A stretch of DNA of 7,804 nucleotides from Acidobacteriota bacterium (GTDB taxonomy: Bacteria > Acidobacteriota > Aminicenantia > Aminicenantales > Saccharicenantaceae): the NCBI GenBank assembly GCA_003476685.1, contig DMVN01000200.1:1-7804 (forward strand), in the 5' to 3' direction. Under the pieces are notes generated by a model that was not told the origin of the DNA, made no database searches, and saw only the letters and a program-made list of their open reading frames with translations. How positions within the stretch are numbered: position 1 is the first letter of the stretch; each line of letters opens with the position of its first letter. The position numbers and the translations under genes were made by a program. Positions 1-4,988 of this stretch are shown in pieces.

Positions 1-90
1 TTCACCGTTAAGGGGGAGTTTGACCGGCTGTACCGGGAAATTCCCCTGGTGGTAGAAGACATCCTCAAGAAGAACCGGACAAAGAGCTGA
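1..90 (+). CDS. C-terminal fragment, probably DHH-family nanoRNase/pAp phosphatase
   Basis: This is the 3' end of a gene that begins before the window: 29 sense codons open from base 1 and a TGA at 88-90. The residues start FTVKGEFDRLY and end DILKKNRTKS. DHH/DHHA1 phosphoesterases of the NrnA type end with a Gly-Gly-His motif, then a short stretch leading into 'G-x-T/I-x-G' and a final helix with hydrophobic and acidic residues. The visible tail fits that, although the GGH itself lies outside the window. Position supports the call: nrnA often sits between rbfA and truB, and here truB follows after 24 bases, so the two are probably one operon. RbfA is the main alternative, but its usual C-terminus looks different. 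The fragment is too short to prove either. NrnA-type enzymes degrade very short RNAs and 3'-phosphoadenosine 5'-phosphate in the cytoplasm. Confidence 0.5.
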   Translation, partial: FTVKGEFDRLYREIPLVVEDILKKNRTKS

Positions 91-114
91 AGGCAGAGCG
101 CTGCTGCTAACAAC

Positions 115-1038
115 ATGGATGGTCTGATCATCGTTGATAAACCGGACGGCTGGACCTCCCACGACGTCGTCCTGAAGCTAAGGAAAATTCTCCGGCTCAA
201 GAGGGTCGGCCATGCCGGGACTCTGGACCCGCTGGCCACCGGGGTGCTGCTGGTAACTGTCGGCCAGGCCACCCGCCTTTTTCCTTACCTGGCCGGGATG
301 GATAAGACTTATTCCGGCGAAATCAGGCTGGGTCTGGCCACCGACACCTATGATTCTCAGGGAAAGCCTCTGGGCCCGGAAAAGAACATCTTTCCCCTGG
401 AAAAAGAGCTTCTGGCCGCCGTGGCTTCTCTGGTTGGAGAAATAAGCCAGCTGCCACCGCCCTACTCGGCCAAGAAAATAAACGGGCAGCCGGCCTTCAA
501 GCTGGCCCGCCGCGGGCTCACACCCGAACTCCAGCCGGTTAACGTGACCATCCACCGCTTCCTGGTCCTGGATTACAACCCTCCGCTGGTGAAATTCCTG
601 GTGGAATGTTCTTCCGGAACTTATGTCCGCTCCCTGGCCCATGACCTTGGTCAGAAGCTCGGCTGCGGAGCTCATCTTTTTAGCCTGAGGCGGCTGGCCG
701 TCGGCCGCTATACCGAAGAAGAAGCCCTGCGCCCGGGAAAAATTGAAGAACTGGCCCGGGAGAAAGCCTTTGAGCAGTTTCTCCTGCCCCTGGAAAGCCT
801 TCTTCCCGATTACCCGGCTCTCTGGGTCGACCAGGAAGGGGCCCGGGCCTTTAACCACGGGGCCAGAATCGGCCTGGGACAGATAACCAGGGCAGTCATG
901 GCTGGCTCCCGCCTGACCGTCACCCACCTCTTCCGGGTGTTTTCAGAACAGGGTAAGCTGCTGGGGCTGGCCCGGTTCGAGGCCCGGGAAAAGTTTTTCC
1001 AGCCTGAACTGGTGCTCGGAAGCAGTCAAGCGACCTGA
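115..1038 (+). CDS. truB: tRNA pseudouridine(55) synthase TruB
   Basis: TruB converts uridine 55 in the T-loop of nearly all tRNAs to pseudouridine, in the cytoplasm. The 307-residue length is normal for the family. The start is set by the canonical opening 'MDGLIIVDKPDGWTSHDVV' type block (residues 1-19). The catalytic motif GHAGTLDPLATG spans residues 32-43 with nucleophile Asp38. The substrate-positioning KTYSGEIRLG block is at 64-73 with the conserved Tyr66. PPPYSAKK (114-121) and SSGTYVRSLAHDLG (166-179, with the Arg172 motif) complete the family signatures. Residues from about 235 form a PUA-like/TruB C-terminal tRNA-binding domain, less conserved here. No strong Shine-Dalgarno lies just before the ATG, so translation probably depends on ribosomes leaving the upstream gene 24 bases away. 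No obvious terminator follows within the 95 bases before the next gene. Confidence 0.97.
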   Translation: MDGLIIVDKPDGWTSHDVVLKLRKILRLKRVGHAGTLDPLATGVLLVTVGQATRLFPYLAGMDKTYSGEIRLGLATDTYDSQGKPLGPEKNIFPLEKELLAAVASLVGEISQLPPPYSAKKINGQPAFKLARRGLTPELQPVNVTIHRFLVLDYNPPLVKFLVECSSGTYVRSLAHDLGQKLGCGAHLFSLRRLAVGRYTEEEALRPGKIEELAREKAFEQFLLPLESLLPDYPALWVDQEGARAFNHGARIGLGQITRAVMAGSRLTVTHLFRVFSEQGKLLGLARFEAREKFFQPELVLGSSQAT

Positions 1039-1095
1039 ACCGCCCCCAATTGTCAAATTTTTTTACCGCCATTCAAAAAAAGTTAACAACTGTCC

Positions 1096-1124
1096 TTGAA
1101 ATTTAGCCGGCTCTGATATATTTT
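1096..1124 (+). promoter_or_regulatory. Putative sigma-70-type promoter for the DUF507 pair
   Basis: A TTGAAA -35 box at 1096-1101 lies upstream of overlapping -10 candidates. One is TATATT at 1117-1122, preceded by TG one base away (extended -10, 15-bp spacing). The other is TATTTT at 1119-1124 with 17-bp spacing. Either would start transcription near 1129-1131, only 3-5 bases before the ATG at 1134, so the mRNA may be almost leaderless. The spacer contains the perfect 8-bp palindrome AGCCGGCT (1105-1112) in an otherwise A+T-rich stretch. Confidence 0.5.
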
Positions 1125-1133
1125 ATAAAGGCA

Positions 1134-1412
1134 ATGAGGCTTAACCGGAACCAGATAGAACATTTATCCTTCGTCATACTGAGAACTCTGATCAAAGAGG
1201 GGAAAATTCTGGTTGAAGACAAGACCCGGGTCCTGGAAGACATCATCAACCTTATCACCGAGGAGTTCGTCAAGGAAGACAAGCTGGACCAGGAAGTCAG
1301 GGAAATCTTAAACAAGCACATGGATGAAATCCGCAAGGGAAATATCGAATACCAGACTATGTTCAAGATGATCAAGACCAAACTGGCCAAGGAAAGGAAC
1401 ATCGTCATCTGA
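1134..1412 (+). CDS. DUF507 family protein, first copy
   Basis: This 92-residue protein belongs to the DUF507 family, whose function is not known. The family opening 'MRLxRxQIxHLS' is present at residues 1-12, which fixes the start. The protein is nearly all charged helix: an N-terminal helix (about 5-22), a central acidic/basic segment (about 30-65) and a C-terminal part with IEYQTMFKMIKTKLAKE (about 70-87). There are no cysteines, signal peptide or membrane segment, so it is expected to be cytoplasmic. Compared with the second copy, it has IEYQ where the typical 'EGSxEWxxLYRKYYxEE' signature would be, so it is the more diverged member. A weak AAAGG (1127-1131) ends only 2 bases before the ATG, too close for normal use. 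The stop overlaps the start of the next gene, so the two are translated together and may form a complex. Confidence 0.85.
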   Translation: MRLNRNQIEHLSFVILRTLIKEGKILVEDKTRVLEDIINLITEEFVKEDKLDQEVREILNKHMDEIRKGNIEYQTMFKMIKTKLAKERNIVI

Positions 1413-1699
1413 TGAGCCGACTGTCCAAAGAAAAAATTAACCACCTGTCCAAACTTCTGGTCAATGCCCTCTACAAGAACGAGCAGGTGGATTTTCTGGA
1501 CGAACCGAACGAGGTCCGCCTGGCCATAGTCCGGGCCATAGAAGAAGAGATGAAGCTCTATGACCAGATTGACCGCAAGGCCAGGGAGAAAATAGCCAGC
1601 CAGAAAAAGCAGATTGAGGAAGGTTCCCAGGAGTGGGAAATCCTTTATCGGAAATACTATAACGAAGAGCTGTCCAAGCTAAGCAAGCTATCCGAATAG
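1412..1699 (+). CDS. DUF507 family protein, second copy
   Basis: This 95-residue, highly charged helical protein shows the typical DUF507 features: 'LSKEKINHLSKLLVNAL' near the N-terminus and the signature EGSQEWEILYRKYYNEEL near residues 70-87. Its function is not known; no catalytic or metal-binding set can be seen, and no export signal. The ATG shares its A with the TGA of the preceding gene (TGATG), a classic translational-coupling arrangement. A purine-rich AAGGAAAGGAA about 14 bases upstream, inside the first gene, could assist initiation. The two proteins are clearly paralogous at their N-termini (IEHLS versus INHLS) and share a length, which suggests an old tandem duplication and a possible heterodimer. 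The dimer is an inference. Confidence 0.88.
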   Translation: MSRLSKEKINHLSKLLVNALYKNEQVDFLDEPNEVRLAIVRAIEEEMKLYDQIDRKAREKIASQKKQIEEGSQEWEILYRKYYNEELSKLSKLSE

Positions 1700-2117
1700 G
1701 GCCCGCCTACCAGTCCCAACCGTTTTAATTCTTTTAAGCCCGGTTTTTCTTCACTTTAATTTTTCCCCACTTGTCTACTTTTTATTGCCACCTTTATAGA
1801 TTTGCCTGGTCGCCGATGATTAACAGCCCCGTTATTTTCTTTTTCTTCTTTTTTCGAAAAGCAGAGAAACATAACAGCCGGGATTGGCCTAACTTGATAG
1901 TTCTTCCAGGTCCATGAAAAAAAGAAAATTATGATGCCAGAAGTCGAAGCCCACAAATTTCAGACAGCGAGGGAAAGGCAGGACATCAGGCCCTGGATTA
2001 ATTTCTTCAACTGTTCATCAGGGTGCTGGAAGTCCTTAAAATTTTGAGCCCTGGCTCTGGCTTTAAGGCAGGGCCAGTCTGGACTCCGGTTTCAAGATAC
2101 CTGAACCGGCTGGCTTT
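1700..2117. other. Long intergenic region with no convincing gene
   Basis: About 420 bases separate the DUF507 pair from the terminator of the convergent PKD-barrel gene. The first half is T-rich on the + strand and low in complexity. The second half is more balanced in composition and contains an imperfect hairpin at 2074-2113, with CCGGTT (2086-2091) pairing with AACCGG (2104-2109) and CCAG with CTGG outside. On the - strand, 1960-2091 is open for 43 codons and ends in a protein-like stretch, but has no proper start or ribosome-binding site. No tRNA, recognised riboswitch or promoter with a target gene was found. It may hold a decayed gene or an unrecognised small RNA. Confidence 0.5.
1718..1752 (+). 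terminator. Weak candidate terminator after the DUF507 pair
   Basis: AACCG (1718-1722) can pair with CGGTT (1741-1745), with weaker inner TTAA/TTAA pairing, followed by a T-rich tract. The stem is only 5 bp and the loop is long, so this is tentative. It is the only candidate seen downstream of the pair. Confidence 0.25.
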
Positions 2118-2148
2118 AAAAAGAAAAGGGGCGGCTCGAAGCCGCCCC
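2118..2148 (-). terminator. Strong intrinsic terminator of the PKD-barrel gene
   Basis: On the - strand, GGGGCGGCT (+ strand 2140-2148) pairs perfectly with AGCCGCCCC (2128-2136) across a 3-base loop. It is followed by a T-rich run, TTTTCTTTTT (2118-2127). It lies 20 bases beyond the TAA of the gene ending at 2168. Confidence 0.92.
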
Positions 2149-2167
2149 CTGTTATCAACCACAGGTA

Positions 2168-3658
2168 TTAGAAGCAGAATCTGAAGCCGACTCCCATCTT
2201 GTGATGGTCCTCAAAATTGCGGCCGATGGGTGCCCTGAACTCAAAGAACAGGTGGCTCATCTGGAGATAGTTGTTGGTAAGAGTAACACCGAGCTGGCCG
2301 ACGGCATCGACTCCGCTCTTTCTGTTGTAAAGGCTGCTAAGCTCTTTGGTGGTGAAACCGGGTCCGATGCCCAGGTAAACCTTGCCGAAGTGGAAGTTGG
2401 CCAGCAGTTCGGCCATGATGATGGCCTTCCAGGGGTCTCCCTTGAGCGGCAGTCCGGCTCCGGCGGTCATGGTCAGGCTGACCTTGTCGGGGTTGAGCCA
2501 GTAGAAGAAACCGGGCCTGAGATAGAGGTAAAGAGCGTAGCTGGGCAGGTCATACTGGTCGCCACCGTGAGCCAGCATCGGGCCAGCCTCGATCAGGCCG
2601 AAGAATTTCTTCCTGGTCACGGTAAAGGATTTCCTGGAATCTTCGGAAGCGGTGGAGACAGCTCCGTCGTTATCGTAGGCGGTGACGCTGATGGTGAAGG
2701 TCCCTTCCTTGTACAGGGTCTTTTCCCAGGTAAAGGGCTTTTCAGTATCGTTATAGGAATCAATCACCTGACCATTGGCATCCTGCAGCTCGAAGACCAC
2801 TCTGGTCACCTCGCCGTCCTGGTCGGAAGAACCGGAAGCGTCGAAGGTCAGGGGTTTACCGTACTTGTTGGTGCAATCGGTGCAGCTGGGGACAACCTTG
2901 GCCACCGGAGGATAGTTGATGTAAACCTTGCCTTCACAGGGATTGGCCGAAGGTTTGCCAGCCAGGTTGAGAGCCGAGCCCTTGAAAATGAATTCGCCGG
3001 GCTTGTCCAGCTTGGTCTGCCATTTGGCCGCCTCGGGGGTCAGGTCCTTGCTGGCCACTTTAGCGCCCTGCTTGTCGAAGATTTCAACCTTCATGCTCTT
3101 GGCGTACTGGGTGCCGCTCATATCAACTGTGATGGGGTCATTGATGTTGGCCTTGGCCGGGGAAACTTTCAGCGAGCAGATGGCCTCGGGGATTTCTTCC
3201 ACCATGTCCTTGAAGGCGATGTTGCCGCAGGGTTTGGGGATGATGAAGGTATAGGTCTTGAAACCTTCCTTGACTTTGACTGCAAAAACCTCAACCGGTT
3301 TCTTACCGGCCCATTCCAGCTCTCCGGAAACTTTAACTTTACCATGGGAGCGGAACAGCATCCACTTGACCGTTTCCCCGATGTTCCAGGTGGTGTCCTC
3401 GAACTGGGCTGTTTTCAGCTGATTGATAAAGGCCTCATAGAGAAAACCATAGCCGGCCTGGTCGAAGCCGGTCTTGATGTCAGCCGAGTAGCGGTCGACC
3501 AGCATTTTCATGACCTCAGGGGTGGGAATCTTGCCCCTGACTCTGGCAAAAGTATACTGGCCAATGTTGTTAATCTTCTTAGCCTGAGCCGCTGCTTCCA
3601 GAGTAAAAATTAAAACCAGAACGATAACCATAAAAATCGCCAACTTTTTGATTTTCAT
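2168..3658 (-). CDS. Secreted Ig/PKD-like protein with C-terminal outer-membrane beta-barrel
   Basis: A 496-residue exported protein of unknown specific role. The start is taken at ATG 3658 because GGAGG (3667-3671) is 8 bases upstream; an in-frame GTG at 3664 would be only 2 bases from it. The start gives a basic KIKK, a hydrophobic stretch of about 15 residues and an Ala-rich cleavage site near residues 22-26. Residues of about 27-158 form a domain I do not recognise. About 159-248 looks like an Ig-like strand-rich domain. About 249-348 is PKD-like, with FDASGSSDQDG (272-282) and a final SVTAYDNDGAVS segment. From about 352 to the end, alternating strands with Gly/aromatic residues suggest a small barrel, perhaps eight-stranded. 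The last residues GFRFCF end in Phe, with aromatics at -3 and -5, as in Bam-assembled outer-membrane proteins. Six cysteines include a CTDC motif (259-262). It appears to be transcribed alone. Anchoring to the cell wall or surface display are both possible. Confidence 0.8.
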   Translation of the reverse strand: MKIKKLAIFMVIVLVLIFTLEAAAQAKKINNIGQYTFARVRGKIPTPEVMKMLVDRYSADIKTGFDQAGYGFLYEAFINQLKTAQFEDTTWNIGETVKWMLFRSHGKVKVSGELEWAGKKPVEVFAVKVKEGFKTYTFIIPKPCGNIAFKDMVEEIPEAICSLKVSPAKANINDPITVDMSGTQYAKSMKVEIFDKQGAKVASKDLTPEAAKWQTKLDKPGEFIFKGSALNLAGKPSANPCEGKVYINYPPVAKVVPSCTDCTNKYGKPLTFDASGSSDQDGEVTRVVFELQDANGQVIDSYNDTEKPFTWEKTLYKEGTFTISVTAYDNDGAVSTASEDSRKSFTVTRKKFFGLIEAGPMLAHGGDQYDLPSYALYLYLRPGFFYWLNPDKVSLTMTAGAGLPLKGDPWKAIIMAELLANFHFGKVYLGIGPGFTTKELSSLYNRKSGVDAVGQLGVTLTNNYLQMSHLFFEFRAPIGRNFEDHHKMGVGFRFCF

Positions 3659-3696
3659 CCGCACTACCTCCTTTAATTTTCTGGCTACGCTTATCT

Positions 3697-3725
3697 ATTT
3701 AATAAAAATCTAAGCTGGTTGTCAA
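3697..3725 (-). promoter_or_regulatory. Promoter of the PKD-barrel gene
   Basis: On the - strand there is a perfect TTGACA (+ strand 3720-3725), 17 bp, then TTAAAT (3697-3702). Transcription would begin near 3690, giving a leader of about 30 bases with the GGAGG ribosome-binding site. The -35 box extends into the loop of the preceding terminator hairpin (3712-3742). Confidence 0.65.
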
Positions 3726-3746
3726 GAAAAATAAACCAGCTTTTTT
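3701..3746 (-). terminator. Bidirectional-type terminator of the glutamine amidotransferase gene
   Basis: AAGCTGGTT (3712-3720) and AACCAGCTT (3734-3742) form a perfect 9-bp stem with a 13-base loop. Reading on the - strand, the stem is followed by AGATTTTTATT; reading on the + strand it is followed by a run of Ts to 3746. It lies 9 bases past the amidotransferase stop, so termination of that gene is the likely role. Confidence 0.75.
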
Positions 3747-3751
3747 ATAAT

Positions 3752-4432
3752 TTACAGAGAAAGAAAATTGCGGCTGATGGTTTCAATCCAGAGGTCATCG
3801 CAGGGAGCAGCGTCCAGCGCCTGGTTGATAAGGTCAGTCCCGGAAAAACCTCTGTCCAGCATCCCCCGCAGCAGTTTGGTGGCCGAGACCGGGTCGATTT
3901 CGGGGTGGGCCTGCAGTCCCCAGACTTTTTTTCCTTTCAGGCGGAAGGCCTGAACCGGGCAGTGCTGGCTGGCGGCCAGGATTTCAAACCGGCTTTCATC
4001 CAGGTTATAAACCTCGTCATAATGGGAAGAAAAAACATGAAGCCGCCGGGCCGGACCAAGGAGCGGGTCTGACCTCAAAATTTCTACTTCAATCCAGCCG
4101 ATTTCCGGGCGGGCCGCCCGCCTGACAGACCGGGGGCCAGCCAGGGCCAGAGCCACAAGCTGGTGCCCGTAGCAACTGCCCAGAACCACCAGGTCCCGTT
4201 CCACAGCTTCTTGCACCAGGTCGGCTTCGGCCATAACCCAGGGTTCCACGTTGACGATGGAAGCTTCCGAACCGGTCACGATGAGATGGGTATAGCCATC
4301 ATCCAGGTCGGGCAGGTAGCCCTCCACCGCCCGGAAGGCCCGGTACGGCAGGTCCAGGTAAGCGGTCCAGTGTTCGACCGGGTTGTAGACCTCCGGCCAC
4401 AGGGAGTTGTCAATGATGGCTAATTTTTTCAT
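3752..4432 (-). CDS. Class I glutamine amidotransferase-like protein
   Basis: A 226-residue stand-alone class I GATase domain. The nucleophile elbow is GSCYGHQ (85-91) with Cys87, and the rest of the triad is HPE (176-178) with His176 and Glu178. These are the residues that release ammonia from glutamine or act on gamma-glutamyl bonds. LIVTGSEASI (50-59) matches the oxyanion-strand region of GuaA-like domains. There is no synthetase domain and no signal peptide, so it is probably cytoplasmic. Stand-alone members act on diverse substrates, including gamma-glutamyl conjugates, or supply ammonia to a separate partner. No partner gene lies next to it, so the substrate cannot be named. The ribosome-binding site is weak (AGGCAGG). 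It is divergent from the ACT-domain gene and ends at a clear terminator, so it looks monocistronic. Confidence 0.88.
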   Translation of the reverse strand: MKKLAIIDNSLWPEVYNPVEHWTAYLDLPYRAFRAVEGYLPDLDDGYTHLIVTGSEASIVNVEPWVMAEADLVQEAVERDLVVLGSCYGHQLVALALAGPRSVRRAARPEIGWIEVEILRSDPLLGPARRLHVFSSHYDEVYNLDESRFEILAASQHCPVQAFRLKGKKVWGLQAHPEIDPVSATKLLRGMLDRGFSGTDLINQALDAAPCDDLWIETISRNFLSL

Positions 4433-4464
4433 ACTGACCTGCCTTTTTTATAAAATTTGTTGAA

Positions 4465-4493
4465 ATTATAGATGAAATGCGGTAAAAATAACA
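4465..4493 (-). promoter_or_regulatory. Putative promoter of the glutamine amidotransferase gene
   Basis: On the - strand, a perfect TATAAT -10 box (+ strand 4465-4470) has a poor -35 (TGTTAT, 4488-4493) at 17 bp. Transcription would begin about 27 bases before the ATG. The -35 region abuts that of the divergent ACT-gene promoter. Confidence 0.45.
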
Positions 4494-4511
4494 GGTTGAT
4501 GATGTTATAAT
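4483..4511 (+). promoter_or_regulatory. Putative extended -10 promoter of the ACT-domain gene
   Basis: TGTTATAAT at 4503-4511 is a perfect extended -10 (TGnTATAAT). The -35 position (4483-4488, TAAAAA) is poor, which extended -10 promoters tolerate. Transcription would begin near 4518, leaving about 49 bases of leader. Confidence 0.55.
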
Positions 4512-4566
4512 TTTTTGCTAATAAACCGAAACTTACCGCCTGAATCAAGCTAAAAGGAGAAATCAG

Positions 4567-4962
4567 GTGAACGTAGTCAGAGAAGAAACTGAACTGCATG
4601 TGATCACTCCCAACGAGCCGGGAATTTTCGGCCGCGTCCTGGGGACGCTGGCCAACGCCGGCATCAACCTCAGGGCCTACTGCGTTTTCTCCGAAGGCGA
4701 CCAGGGCCACTTCCAGTTGATCACCTCCGACAACAAGAAGGCGGAAGCCGCGCTGCGAGCTCTCCGCTATAAAATAAAGGTTACCAAGGTCATTACGGTC
4801 GAAGTCACCGACCGCATTGGCGTCGGGGCCGAAATCGGAGCCCTGCTGGGCGGAGCGGTGATTGATATCAAGTATTCTTATGGCTCTTCGGCCGGGGCCG
4901 GAAGAACCCTGCTGGTCTTCAAAACCAGCAACAACAAAAAGGCCCTGAAAACCCTGCAGTAA
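4567..4962 (+). CDS. Small tandem ACT-domain protein
   Basis: The 131-residue protein consists of two ACT domains and nothing else. The first (about 8-66) shows the ligand-binding turn NEPGIFGRVLGTLANAGINL (16-35). The second (about 75-131) carries TDRIGVGAEIGALLGGAVIDI (81-101), where the second glycine-rich turn replaces the usual Pro-Gly. ACT domains bind amino acids or other small ligands and control enzymes or transcription. Stand-alone tandem members are assumed to be sensors that act on a partner, but no specific function is established for this type. The start is GTG, supported by AAAAGGAGA (4552-4560) with 7 bases from GGAG to the start. The gene is divergent from the amidotransferase and convergent with cstA. 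It has no enzyme neighbour that would reveal the ligand. Confidence 0.85.
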   Translation: MNVVREETELHVITPNEPGIFGRVLGTLANAGINLRAYCVFSEGDQGHFQLITSDNKKAEAALRALRYKIKVTKVITVEVTDRIGVGAEIGALLGGAVIDIKYSYGSSAGAGRTLLVFKTSNNKKALKTLQ

Positions 4963-4988
4963 AACCTCCAGACCGCCTCAGGTCTGGA
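4963..4988 (-). terminator. Hairpin at the convergent ACT/cstA junction, probable cstA terminator
   Basis: TCCAGACC (4967-4974) pairs perfectly with GGTCTGGA (4981-4988) over a 6-base loop. On the - strand the stem is followed by GGTTTTAC, a short T-run starting two bases after the stem. The cstA TGA (4978-4980) lies in the loop, so the terminator overlaps the end of the coding sequence. On the + strand no T-run follows, so for the ACT gene it would only be a stabilising hairpin. Confidence 0.45.

Noticed and set aside
178..927. A 249-codon open frame on the - strand opposite truB
   Set aside because: truB is certain from its motifs. The antisense product is Gly/Gln-rich without a recognisable domain.
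1770..1830. On the - strand, AGGCAAATC followed by AAAGGTGGC, reminiscent of the c-di-GMP-I riboswitch core
   Set aside because: The second helix and the conserved CGCAAAGC segment are absent, pairing is only about 3 bp, and no gene lies downstream on that strand.
1756..1956. A 66-codon open frame on the - strand in the long gap
   Set aside because: It has a low-complexity Phe run and Lys/Glu runs, no ribosome-binding site, and lies in A+T-rich filler.
2201..3613. A 470-codon open frame on the + strand opposite the PKD-barrel gene
   Set aside because: It is antisense to a gene with a signal peptide, recognised domains, promoter and terminator. The predicted protein is a low-information Gly/Val/Asp-rich sequence typical of G+C-rich antisense frames, and no ribosome-binding site precedes it.
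3658..3664. GTG at 3664 as start of the PKD-barrel gene
   Set aside because: It would leave only 2 bases after the GGAGG. ATG at 3658 has the normal 8-base distance and leaves the signal peptide intact.
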